A stretch of 64,000 bases of DNA from assembly GCA_028279475.1 (NCBI GenBank), contig JANQNR010000004.1, positions 1 through 64,000 on the forward strand, written 5' to 3'. Below the pieces are notes generated by a model that made no database searches, was not told where the DNA came from, and saw only the letters and a list, made by a program, of their open reading frames with translations. This document shows positions 44,646 through 53,288 of this stretch, in pieces (position 1 is the first letter of the stretch; the number at the start of each line of letters is the position of its first letter). The position numbers were made by a program, and so were the translations under genes. This stretch comes from Rickettsiales bacterium. GTDB taxonomy: Bacteria; Pseudomonadota; Alphaproteobacteria; Rickettsiales; UBA998.

Positions 44646-45232
44646 GTCACCGCCTTTAATACGGTATCAGACAATACCACCAACACTACCAGCCATGCTG
44701 CACCCAGCGCCATTCCTCCCAGCATCAATAGCCCATCACGGCTAAGTAAGCCAATACTGATGATAATCATGGCGATGCCGGGTACCGTGTTCGTCAGGGG
44801 CAGGGGAATCAGGATGGTGAGTGAAAAAACCAGCATGACGGCGCCTACATAGCGTTCCATATGTGAGTTTGTTAGCCATGGCAGGCGTGGGCGGATAATC
44901 GTTTCAATTTTTCTGATGTATGGCAGCGTACGATTAATGGTCTGCCGTAGCCCGGCGCGTTTGACGGCTTTTCTTTCAATAAATGCAGGCAGGGATGGGG
45001 CGTTACGACGTAATACCATTTGCATACATAAAAAACAGACAGGGAGGGCAAAGATGCTGGGAATAGGGGGAGGGCAGCCTGGAATGGCGATGGGCAGGCA
45101 TAGTAAGATAATCATCAGGCCAAAGCCGCGCTCATGCATGGCAGATATGATGTCCCCGACGCTTAACTGTTCGGAACCTTCGGCCGGGAAGCTCTCATCC
45201 AGGAAGGTAGAGATATGCCGCATTTGTTCCAT
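44642..45232 (-). CDS. exoD: ExoD family exopolysaccharide synthesis protein
   Basis: 196 residues. ExoD-type membrane protein: LMIILLCLPIAIPGCPPPIP, then ALPVCFLCMQMVLRRNAPSLP, and IIISIGLLSRDGLLMLGGMA near the end; four or five membrane segments. Affects exopolysaccharide output in rhizobia; mechanism unclear. Between the sugar transferase and the GT2 genes, cotranscribed. Confidence 0.88.
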   Translation of the reverse strand: MEQMRHISTFLDESFPAEGSEQLSVGDIISAMHERGFGLMIILLCLPIAIPGCPPPIPSIFALPVCFLCMQMVLRRNAPSLPAFIERKAVKRAGLRQTINRTLPYIRKIETIIRPRLPWLTNSHMERYVGAVMLVFSLTILIPLPLTNTVPGIAMIIISIGLLSRDGLLMLGGMALGAAWLVVLVVLSDTVLKAVT

Positions 45233-45233
45233 G

Positions 45234-46730
45234 CTAGTAAGCTCCAGAACCTGTCAGGAACACACGCACCGTTTTTACCAGGATGACAATATCATGCCAG
45301 AGTGACCAGTTGCGAACATACCAGTTATCCCAGACAACACGCTGCTGAAAGCTGGTTTCATTGCGGCCGCTGACCTGCCATAACCCGGTCAAACCCGGAC
45401 GCATGGAAATATAGAACTCGTAATCTTTTTCAAATCCTTGTTTATAGTCTTCCGCCTGTTCAGGAAGGATGGGACGTGGTCCGACTAGCGACATGTCACC
45501 AAGGAACACGTTCCATAGTTGCGGCAGTTCATCCAGGCTGGTTTTGCGCAGTAATTTGGAAATGTGGGAATCGACCCTTGGGTCTTTTTTGAGTTTCTTA
45601 TATTTGTCCCATTCTTCTTTTGCTGCTGGGTCAGCGGCTAGTACATCATCAAGAATCTGATCGGCACCTGGCTTCATGGTACAGAATTTCCAGCAGGGGA
45701 AGGATTTTCCGTTCATGCCGATACGTGCACCACCATAGAAGAGTGGGGACTTGGAGCCCTCCAGTCGCTTAAGTACCCAGACGAGTGCTGTCAGTAACGC
45801 TAGTGGCGGCAATGAGAGGGCAGTGAGTGTAATATCCATGCACCGCTTCAGGAACAGAGAGCCGCGTTTTCGGATTGATGAACGCTTATGCAGCAGCATA
45901 ATGTCATTGCCAAAAAAGTAATGCGGTTCCATGCCGTGTAGGTGCAGGCGTTTCATGGGGGGAATGATAGAATAGCCGCGCCCTGTCTCTTCCAGCGCCT
46001 GCATCAGATTGTCACGTCTCTCGCCGCGGAAACCATCCAGAGACAGCACATAAAAATACTTTTCATATTCGCGGATAAAAGTATCAAACCCGTCCTGCAT
46101 GGGAATGACGTCCACAGGAGGATGTGCATCTGGCAGGAAGCTCAGATCCAGTGGGTTGCGCTCATGATTCTGTAGCAATACTTTCTTGATTTCATAGCCG
46201 GTAAATCCATCAGCGTAGAATGCGTAGAAACAGTCGGTGATGATTTGAGCGTCACCAATGACGATGAGCGGTAATTTCCAGCGAGGCAGGCGAATGACAA
46301 TCTGTATAGAGGTCAGGCGTGCTAATATCAGTAGCAGGATCGTAATCAGGGCGATGGCAACACTGTTGGGAAAATAGATTGGTAGTTCTAATATGCCCCG
46401 GATTACCAGGTCAAACACAGAGATAACAATGGTCATTTCTATGATATGCATGGCTTGCGTCCACCATGGCACACGTTGCGTGTAGTGTCCTTTCAAAATA
46501 AAACCAGCGCCAATCAGGGAGAACAACATGATGTAGTATGGCGTGGTGATGGCGCGCTGACTGCCTGCCTCAATGAGGGTGTGATAGCTATGCACCGGCT
46601 GCCACAGACCAAATTCCGAGATAATGGCCATGATCGTAGTGAATGCCAGTATATCAAAGGCCAGGATTACCAGACTGATATGCCAGGGAAGCCGGCGTCT
46701 GACGGGTGGTATGTCATTGTAGTTATTCAT
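45234..46730 (-). CDS. polyprenyl-phosphate sugar-phosphate transferase (WbaP/ExoY-like, initiating)
   Basis: 498 residues. Starts the lipid-linked repeat unit. N-terminal half with five hydrophobic segments (about 16-38, 60-80, 85-110, 115-140) and a nucleotide-binding-like domain; C-terminal bacterial sugar transferase domain from ~290: KRCMDITLTALSLPPLALLT, GMNGKSFPCWKFCTMKPGAD, KTSLDELPQLWNVFLGDMSL and VGPRPILPEQAEDY, then RPGLTGLWQVSGRNE. Probably first gene of the minus-strand glycan operon 41.8-46.7 kb. Confidence 0.93.
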   Translation of the reverse strand: MNNYNDIPPVRRRLPWHISLVILAFDILAFTTIMAIISEFGLWQPVHSYHTLIEAGSQRAITTPYYIMLFSLIGAGFILKGHYTQRVPWWTQAMHIIEMTIVISVFDLVIRGILELPIYFPNSVAIALITILLLILARLTSIQIVIRLPRWKLPLIVIGDAQIITDCFYAFYADGFTGYEIKKVLLQNHERNPLDLSFLPDAHPPVDVIPMQDGFDTFIREYEKYFYVLSLDGFRGERRDNLMQALEETGRGYSIIPPMKRLHLHGMEPHYFFGNDIMLLHKRSSIRKRGSLFLKRCMDITLTALSLPPLALLTALVWVLKRLEGSKSPLFYGGARIGMNGKSFPCWKFCTMKPGADQILDDVLAADPAAKEEWDKYKKLKKDPRVDSHISKLLRKTSLDELPQLWNVFLGDMSLVGPRPILPEQAEDYKQGFEKDYEFYISMRPGLTGLWQVSGRNETSFQQRVVWDNWYVRNWSLWHDIVILVKTVRVFLTGSGAY

Positions 46731-46897
46731 GATTCGATCAGATATGCGCTATCTTGAATGTTTCAGTGCGCAGTCATATCGACGTTATTAATTTTTGTAA
46801 AGCAGAGTTTTTGTTAAAATTATTGTAATTTATTGATATTAAGGAATTTGCATGTTGCAATTACCCTTGGAACCAGCTAAATAGGCGTAGAAATTTT

Positions 46898-46909
46898 ATT
46901 AACGTTAAT
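46898..46909. promoter_or_regulatory. 12-bp perfect palindrome upstream of ugd
   Basis: ATTAACGTTAAT lies in the 198-bp AT-rich divergent region between the sugar transferase and ugd, 19 bp before the ugd ATG. Could be an operator; no protein can be named. Confidence 0.3.
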
Positions 46910-46928
46910 TAGTAAAGTGAGTTTTTTT

Positions 46929-48281
46929 ATGAAAGTGGCAGTGATTGGAACCGGATATGTTGGACTGGTCAGCGGTACGTGTCTGGCAGAAACTGGTTGG
47001 GATGTAACCTGTGTTGACAAAGTAGACGCGAAAATAGAAAAGTTGAAAGAAGGCATTATCCCTATCTATGAGCCGGGTCTGGATGACATGGTCACACGCA
47101 ATATAGCTGCAGGCAGACTGCACTTTACGACGAATCTGGCGGAGGCCATCAAAGATGCCACGGTGATTGTCATTGCCGTAGGGACGCCGACCCGTAAGCT
47201 GGACGGTAATGCTGATCTGCAATATGTATTTGCTGTTGCCAAGGAAATCGGGCAGACGCTTGACCATTACGCCGTGGTCGTCACGAAATCTACCGTACCG
47301 GCAGGTACTGGGCAGGAAGTAAAGCGCATTATTTCTGAGGAAAATCCATCGCTGGACTTTGATATTGCATCGAACCCAGAATTTCTGCGTGAGGGAAATG
47401 CGATCTACGACTTTATGGAGCCGGATCGTGTCGTCGTTGGTACGGAGACGGAGAAAGCCAAAGACATCATGGCTGAGCTGTACAAGCCGTTTTCGGATAA
47501 AGGGGCGTCTGTGATTTTTACGGATATTATCTCTTCTGAGCTGATTAAATACGCAGCGAATACGTTTCTAGCAACCAAAGTGAGCTTTATCAATGAGATG
47601 GCCGATATTTGTGAACGTCTAGGCGGTGATATTGAGAGTGTATCACTGGGGATGGGTAGTGACCATCGCATCGGCATGCCATTCCTACGTCCAGGGCCAG
47701 GCTATGGTGGTTCCTGCTTCCCGAAAGATACGCTGGCGATGGTGAGCATCGGGGAGCGCGCTTTGTCACCGGCGACCATTGTTGAGGCGGTCATTGCTGT
47801 GAATCGGGCGCGTCCGCATCGCATGGTGGCGAAAATTTTGGCCGCTTGCGGCGATAATGTGCGTGGTAAGCGGATTGCATTATTGGGGCTGACCTTTAAG
47901 CCGGATACGGATGATGTGCGCGATAGTATTGCACTGCTCATCGCAGACGAGTTGGTGCGCGGCGGTGCGCAGGTCATTGCTTATGACCCGCAGGGAATGG
48001 AAGAAGCGAAGCATATGCTGGGTGATAGCATTACCTATGCTGTTTCAGGGCGTGAGGCGTTGGAAGGCGCTGATATTGCTGTGCTGACAACAGAGTGGGG
48101 TGAATTCAAGGAGCTGACGCCGCAGGATTATCGTGATCTGCTCAAGCAGCCGGTGCTGGTGGATTTGCGGAATGTCTACAGTCCGGAGGCGATGCAAGAG
48201 GAAGGATTTACCTATTATTCCATCGGACGGGCGCCGGTATTTGCCGCTGCGACTGCCGCAGAGCGTAGTGAGGCCGTCTAG
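46929..48281 (+). CDS. ugd: UDP-glucose 6-dehydrogenase
   Basis: 450 residues. Oxidises UDP-glucose to UDP-glucuronate for acidic surface glycans. MKVAVIGTGYVGLVSGTCLA Rossmann start (the reason for ATG 46929), GTPTRK, VTKSTVPAGTG, SNPEFLREGNAI, ELIKYAANTFLATKVSFINE, GYGGSCFPKDTLAM with the catalytic Cys (~262), and the C-terminal LGLTFKPDTDDVRDSIA. Fits with galU in the same window. Confidence 0.97.
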   Translation: MKVAVIGTGYVGLVSGTCLAETGWDVTCVDKVDAKIEKLKEGIIPIYEPGLDDMVTRNIAAGRLHFTTNLAEAIKDATVIVIAVGTPTRKLDGNADLQYVFAVAKEIGQTLDHYAVVVTKSTVPAGTGQEVKRIISEENPSLDFDIASNPEFLREGNAIYDFMEPDRVVVGTETEKAKDIMAELYKPFSDKGASVIFTDIISSELIKYAANTFLATKVSFINEMADICERLGGDIESVSLGMGSDHRIGMPFLRPGPGYGGSCFPKDTLAMVSIGERALSPATIVEAVIAVNRARPHRMVAKILAACGDNVRGKRIALLGLTFKPDTDDVRDSIALLIADELVRGGAQVIAYDPQGMEEAKHMLGDSITYAVSGREALEGADIAVLTTEWGEFKELTPQDYRDLLKQPVLVDLRNVYSPEAMQEEGFTYYSIGRAPVFAAATAAERSEAV

Positions 48282-48379
48282 CTTTGCAGTTGCAACCTGT
48301 TGCATTATCGCATACATAGACGCAGTAGACACAAGGACGAAAGCCACGGTCGTGTGGTGTTGATAGGAGATAAGCATCT

Positions 48380-49078
48380 ATGCCTGAAGTGATTGTAACC
48401 GGTTCGGAAGGACGCCTTGAGGGACGGTATCACCATAATGACAACCCCACCTCGCCCGTGGCAGTGATTCTGCACCCACACCCGCTTTATGGCGGCACGA
48501 TGAACAACAAGGTAGTGTACCGCCTGTTTCAATCTTTCATGAAAAGTGGATTTTCCGTGTTGCGCTTCAATTTTCGCGGTGTTGGGAAATCCATGGGAAC
48601 CTATGATGAGGGAGTGGGGGAGCTCAGTGACGCGGCAGCAGCGTTAGACTGGGTACAACTCAAAAACCCGGAAGCCTGTACCTGTTGGATTTCCGGATTT
48701 TCCTTTGGTGCTTGGATTGCTTTGCAACTATTGATGCGTCGGCCTGAAATCGAAGGCTTTGTTACTGCTTCACCACCAGTGAATAAATATGATTTTTCGT
48801 TTCTCTCACCGTGCCCATCGCCCGGACTGATATTGCAGGGAAATAAGGACGATATTGTCTCGGAGCAGGACGTTACCAAGCTGGTCAGCAAGTTGCATTC
48901 TCAGAATGCGCAGGGCATTGAATATCAGATTTTTGATGGTTCCGACCACTATTTCCGCAATCAACTGGACACGTTTGAAACGCAGGTCACTGAATATATT
49001 GCACGCAGTATGGAAACCTTTATGGAGAATCGGCAGCCGGGGCAGAATAAAAAGCGCCGCCTGGTGTCGGGGCAGTAA
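48380..49078 (+). CDS. alpha/beta hydrolase
   Basis: 232 residues. HPHPLYGGTMNNKVVYRLFQ is the oxyanion and start motif of a conserved bacterial branch often described as alpha/beta hydrolases of unknown substrate; nucleophile elbow GFSFGAWI; acid and base near GNKDDIVSE and GSDHYFRN. Cytoplasmic. The last 59 bp overlap anmK on the other strand and encode a basic tail (NRQPGQNKKRRLVSG). Confidence 0.9.
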   Translation: MPEVIVTGSEGRLEGRYHHNDNPTSPVAVILHPHPLYGGTMNNKVVYRLFQSFMKSGFSVLRFNFRGVGKSMGTYDEGVGELSDAAAALDWVQLKNPEACTCWISGFSFGAWIALQLLMRRPEIEGFVTASPPVNKYDFSFLSPCPSPGLILQGNKDDIVSEQDVTKLVSKLHSQNAQGIEYQIFDGSDHYFRNQLDTFETQVTEYIARSMETFMENRQPGQNKKRRLVSGQ

Positions 49079-50123
49079 CACCAGTCGTTGACGGCAGGGT
49101 AAGGGGTAGTCCTTTCAGGCTCCGTACTGCCAGAAAAGCAAACGCTTCCGCTTCCAGTGCGTCACCACGCCAGCCCACAGCTTCTACCGGATCTACATGA
49201 GGCAATTGTTCGGCCAACCATCCCATAATCGTCTGATTATGGCGTCCGCCACCACAGACCAGCCAGCGTGTCACTGGTTCCGGGAAATACGCTTCTGCCT
49301 GGATGATGGTTTCTGCTACCATGTTAGTGAGAGTTGCGGCACCATCTGCAACAGACATGCTTTCCATGGAAGGGTAAGAGAGTCCGTTGCGATCCAGTGA
49401 CTTGGGAGGGGGTTGTTGAAAATAGGGTTGCGCCAGAAAATGATCCAACGCCTCGGAACTAACATGTCCTTTCAGCGCCAAGGTGCCATCCGTATCATAC
49501 GGCTGACCGGCATGGCGCATAACCCAATCATTGATGGGCGCATTACCGGGCCCTGTATCAAATGCAAGGATATGATCCTTTCCAATCCACGTCACGTTGG
49601 CAACGCCGCCAATATTCACCACGGCAACCGGCAATGGCAGGTCGGTGGCCAGGGCTGCGTGGTAGAGCGGCACCAGCGGTGCCCCTTCCCCGCCTGCCGC
49701 CATATCGGCACGGCGGAAATCGGCCACGACCGGTAGCCCGGTGATCGAGGCCAGCAGGGCAGGGTTGCCTAATTGCCAGGTGAGTCCTTCTTCGGGGCGG
49801 TGGGTAATCGTTTGTCCGTGAAACCCAATCACGTCCACATCACCTGTGTTTATACCATGGCGGCTAAGGAACTGCCGCACCGCCGTGCCAATCAGTTGGG
49901 TGTAGTCACGTTCAATCAGCAAGGCATCTCCCTTGCCTTGCATTAATGCTAACAGGCGGGTCTGGATTGCCTCAGGCATAGGTATGTTTTCCCATGCGCC
50001 GAATGCATCAATGGTGTCGCCGTCCGTAGTGATGAGTGCCAGATCGATGCCGTCTAGCGAGGTACCCGTCATGATACCAAGTGCATGCAGTGTATTTCTA
50101 GAGGTTGACTTGAATTTAAACAT
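49020..50123 (-). CDS. anmK: anhydro-N-acetylmuramic acid kinase
   Basis: 367 residues. Phosphorylates and opens anhydroMurNAc in cell-wall recycling. Motifs: LGIMTGTSLDGIDLALITTD, IGFHGQTITHRP, PVVADFRRADMAAGGEGAPL, VNIGGVANVTWI, FDTGPGNAPINDW, VCGGGRHNQTIM. The C-terminal 20 residues lie over the hydrolase gene end. Confidence 0.96.
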   Translation of the reverse strand: MFKFKSTSRNTLHALGIMTGTSLDGIDLALITTDGDTIDAFGAWENIPMPEAIQTRLLALMQGKGDALLIERDYTQLIGTAVRQFLSRHGINTGDVDVIGFHGQTITHRPEEGLTWQLGNPALLASITGLPVVADFRRADMAAGGEGAPLVPLYHAALATDLPLPVAVVNIGGVANVTWIGKDHILAFDTGPGNAPINDWVMRHAGQPYDTDGTLALKGHVSSEALDHFLAQPYFQQPPPKSLDRNGLSYPSMESMSVADGAATLTNMVAETIIQAEAYFPEPVTRWLVCGGGRHNQTIMGWLAEQLPHVDPVEAVGWRGDALEAEAFAFLAVRSLKGLPLTLPSTTGVTAPTPGGAFYSAPAADSP

Positions 50124-50200
50124 TGATTAATCCTACCTGTTTGTCACAAAGATGTAACCTTTAATCATTATTTACGTAACCTGTATTTGATGGAATCGAT

Positions 50201-50968
50201 ATGGACGATAAACAATCTATTACACGTGAAGGTCTGGCAAGAAAATTATACAATGCAAGCGAAGGAACGTTGCAACGTTTGGCTGAAGCTTGCCATGTTG
50301 ATTCAGGTCACGACATACAGGTAGCAGAAGACAAGCCAACATGCATGGTTTGTGAGCCAAAGTGGCTTGGCACTCTTATAGATTTAATTCTTGATAAGAA
50401 TCCTAGTCTGTATGACGCGTATCAAAAATTCACTATTGCAGAGCATCAAGACCAGCTTCACCGAGTGCTTAAAGCATATAGTGTTGAACGTGTTATCATG
50501 ATAGCTCAGTACTTCATTGAGCTAGTAAGAGACAGAGTATTTACAGAAGATTCTGTCATTAACAATCAGGATTGGTCTGAAGATACTATTGGACAACTCG
50601 TTGAACGTTTGGTCGACTATGCTGGGAAAACAAATAACCTTTGTGCTCTGGAACGAGCTATTGGCGGTTATCAGCCAGAAGTTCCGGTACCGACACATAT
50701 ATCAAAAACCAATCTTCGACAAATGCTTGAAAGGTTTAATATTGAAAGTATAGTTAGCATAGCGTCTGATAGCGGTATTCCGAAAGAGGTCATTCAGCCC
50801 CCACAGAATCAGAACGGCCAGAACATTCACGTGCTTGTTGGCAATATACTTCAATACGCTGAAGCAAATAATAAATTCAGTGATCTGAGGAAAACGATCA
50901 CTAAACATAGTTCTCAGGCTACTACACTTAAACAATCTGCACAACCGGCCGAAATTGCAATAGGCTAG
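50201..50968 (+). CDS. three-repeat protein resembling effector-associated (death-like) domains
   Basis: 255 residues, soluble, no signal peptide. Three repeats are visible at about 10-78, 85-158 and 170-236. Repeats 2 and 3 match best: LHRVLKAYSVERVIMIAQ and LRQMLERFNIESIVSIAS at the start, then IGQLVERLVDYAGKTNNLCAL and VLVGNILQYAEANNKFSDLR at the end. This pattern (amphipathic helix, short loop, LV..++.YA, L..L) is that of the effector-associated adaptor domains of bacterial conflict systems. No TIR, caspase or NTPase is fused to it. The gene is more AT-rich than neighbours. Function is inference only. Confidence 0.6.
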   Translation: MDDKQSITREGLARKLYNASEGTLQRLAEACHVDSGHDIQVAEDKPTCMVCEPKWLGTLIDLILDKNPSLYDAYQKFTIAEHQDQLHRVLKAYSVERVIMIAQYFIELVRDRVFTEDSVINNQDWSEDTIGQLVERLVDYAGKTNNLCALERAIGGYQPEVPVPTHISKTNLRQMLERFNIESIVSIASDSGIPKEVIQPPQNQNGQNIHVLVGNILQYAEANNKFSDLRKTITKHSSQATTLKQSAQPAEIAIG

Positions 50969-51034
50969 TTGCATCCCGCCAGTGCACCCTTTATGGTGCT
51001 GTCCATTATCACTCAGCGAATAAAAGGACAGAAC

Positions 51035-52552
51035 ATGGATTTCAGCTACGCGGCACAATCAGACTATACCACAATCACGGAGCAGGCAGAAGGCGCGGTT
51101 GCGCTAGCGTTTTTTGTGACTGATAAGCAAGTGTTGGGAGAGGCAGCGACGGCGTTGGATGCCACGGCGGGCGGGCTGATTATCAAGGCATTGGCACGTA
51201 AACGTTTTACAGGAAAGGCAGGACAGACGGTGGCCATTGCCGCGCCTGAGAACGTGAATGCACAATCTATTTTTGTGCTAGGGCTGGGTGAAGAAAAGAA
51301 AATCGATCATTTATCCTATGAAAATGCGGCAGGAGAGGCGGTGAAGTTGGCGAATGCACAAGGCATCGAGACGCTGGTGATTGTTGTTGATGTCGTGGCT
51401 GGCAAGGATTTGGGCGTCGGAGAAGCGGAAGCGCATGCCCTTTATGGCGCACGGCTAGGCAGTTATTATTTTGGCAAGTATTTTACGACGAAAGAAGAGG
51501 ATGAGGTGCCATCCTTGGAAAATGTGATCGTTGCCGGGCACCTGGAAGGCGCGAAGGCGTTCCACCCGAAGCTGGAAGCGTTGGCAGAAGGTATACTATT
51601 GACGCGTGATGTTGTGAGTGAGCCGGCTAATGTTATCCATCCTGAATCTCTGGCAGAACTCTGCAATGACATGGGTAAGCTGGGATTGGATGTTGATGCC
51701 ATAGGTGAAAAGCGCTTGCAGAAGCTTGGCATGAACGCGCTGTTGGGCGTTGGGCAGGGGAGTCGCAAGGAATCGCATTTAGTCGTGATGCGTTGGAACG
51801 GTGCTGATGACAAAAAGGCGGCACCCGTGGCGTTTATTGGAAAAGGTGTGTGTTTTGACACCGGTGGCATCAGCATTAAGCCGTCCAATGGTATGGAAGA
51901 GATGAAATGGGATATGGGCGGTGCCGGTACGGTCATCGGCCTGATGCATACACTGGCGAAACGCAAAGCGAAAGTGAATGCGGTCGGTGTGGTCGGGCTG
52001 GTGGAGAATATGCCCGACGGCAATGCGCAGCGCCCCGGCGATGTCGTCACCTCCTATTCCGGTCAGACGATTGAGGTGCTCAATACCGATGCGGAAGGAC
52101 GACTGGTGCTGGCTGATGCGCTTTGGTACACGCAGGAGCAGTTCAAGCCGCGCTTTATGATCGATCTGGCGACGTTGACCGGAGCGATCATTGTGGCGCT
52201 TGGTTCCAAATATGCAGGCCTCATGGCATCGGATGATGAACTGGCGGGGCAGATCAGCGGGCTGGGCAAGGAAACCGGTGATGAAACCTGGCGCCTGCCG
52301 TTGGATACATATTACGACAAGCAGATCAATTCCGACATTGCCGATATGCAGAATATCGGGGCGGATCGTGAGGCGGGCAGTATCACCGCCGGTCAGTTCC
52401 TGCAACGTTTCACGAATGACGTGCCTTGGGTGCATCTAGATATTGCCGGTACCGCCTGGCGCAAGAAACCGAAGCCGACCTGTCCGAAAGGAGCGACCGG
52501 ATTTGGGGTGCGCCTGCTGGATGCGCTGGTGGCTCGCCACTATGAGGGGTAG
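51035..52552 (+). CDS. pepA: leucyl aminopeptidase (PepA-like, M17)
   Basis: 505 residues, the full two-domain length: N-terminal macro-like domain (1-~190) and catalytic domain with GKGVCFDTGGISIKPSNG, MKWDMGGAG, NTDAEGRLVLADAL, LTGAIIVALG, and the ending GTAWRKKPKPTCPKGATGFG. ATG 51035 has AAGGACAG before it, 67 bp after the death-like repeat gene. Distinct from the shorter M17 enzyme at 8102-9475. Confidence 0.94.
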   Translation: MDFSYAAQSDYTTITEQAEGAVALAFFVTDKQVLGEAATALDATAGGLIIKALARKRFTGKAGQTVAIAAPENVNAQSIFVLGLGEEKKIDHLSYENAAGEAVKLANAQGIETLVIVVDVVAGKDLGVGEAEAHALYGARLGSYYFGKYFTTKEEDEVPSLENVIVAGHLEGAKAFHPKLEALAEGILLTRDVVSEPANVIHPESLAELCNDMGKLGLDVDAIGEKRLQKLGMNALLGVGQGSRKESHLVVMRWNGADDKKAAPVAFIGKGVCFDTGGISIKPSNGMEEMKWDMGGAGTVIGLMHTLAKRKAKVNAVGVVGLVENMPDGNAQRPGDVVTSYSGQTIEVLNTDAEGRLVLADALWYTQEQFKPRFMIDLATLTGAIIVALGSKYAGLMASDDELAGQISGLGKETGDETWRLPLDTYYDKQINSDIADMQNIGADREAGSITAGQFLQRFTNDVPWVHLDIAGTAWRKKPKPTCPKGATGFGVRLLDALVARHYEG

Positions 52553-52620
52553 TGGATTTCAAGTTGAAATGCACAGACGCATGAATTAAGACCGTTTCAC
52601 ACTCAAAAAAGGAGTTTCGC

Positions 52621-53040
52621 ATGACCGTGGAATTGCCGAAAGGCTACAAACCTACCGAAAAAGAAGACTATATGAATGAAAAACAGGTGGAATATTTCCG
52701 CCGCAAGCTGGTTGACTGGCGGGAAGAATTGCTGAAGGAATCCCGCGAAACCATGGAGCACCTGAAAGAGGAAAATTGGCATGAGGCCGATATTGCCGAC
52801 CGGGCATCACTGGAAACGGAAGCCGGTGTTGAGTTGCGTACGCGCAATCGCTATCTCAAGCTGATTTCCAAGATTGACCAGGCATTGCGTCGCATTGAGT
52901 TGGGCGAATATGGTTACTGCGAAGAAACCGGCGAGCCGATCGGGCTCAAGCGCTTAGAAGCCCGTCCGGTAGCGACCATGACGATTGAGGCGCAGGAGCG
53001 TCACGAAAAGCTGGAAAAGCAATACGCGGACGACGATTGA
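52621..53040 (+). CDS. dksA: RNA polymerase-binding transcription factor DksA
   Basis: 139 residues. Binds in the RNA polymerase secondary channel with ppGpp. Long coiled coil (YFRRKLVDWREELLKESRET; the tip ADIADRASLETE has the functional acidic pair), then LGEYGYCEETGEPIGLKRLE. Only the first Cys of the usual four zinc ligands remains, as is normal for alphaproteobacterial DksA. Last gene before the repeat block. Confidence 0.95.
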   Translation: MTVELPKGYKPTEKEDYMNEKQVEYFRRKLVDWREELLKESRETMEHLKEENWHEADIADRASLETEAGVELRTRNRYLKLISKIDQALRRIELGEYGYCEETGEPIGLKRLEARPVATMTIEAQERHEKLEKQYADDD

Positions 53041-53094
53041 GCAGGGGCTCTTTGTTATCGCCTGGGCTCAGGGACTCATAAGAAAACTATCCCC

Positions 53095-53262
53095 GTCATT
53101 CCGCTACGCGAGCAGTCAGGAGACTGCGAGACGACGGAATCCAGGAATAGTCTATTGTCAGGAGGACAATAGACGTCAGAAAATGTCTCCTGACATTTTC
53201 TTCCACTGGACTCCGGCCTTCCGCCGTCGCTATGCTTTGGCGAGACAAGTCGCCGGAGTGAC
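53095..53262. repeat. 168-bp complex intergenic palindrome
   Basis: Outer arms GTCATTCCG...CGGAATCCAG and CTGGACTCCGG...CGGAGTGAC are imperfect inverse copies; inside are two perfect 10-bp hairpins, GTCTATTGTC/GACAATAGAC (53150-53174) and AGAAAATGTC/GACATTTTCT (53178-53201). It lies between dksA and the last gene of the prepilin operon and can serve both as a bidirectional terminator. Confidence 0.7.
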
Positions 53263-53288
53263 GAAACTTCGTAATAAGTGTTCTGGGT

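Noticed and set aside
52915-52985. Loss of zinc cysteines in DksA as a novelty
   Set aside because: A single-Cys form is usual for alphaproteobacterial DksA.
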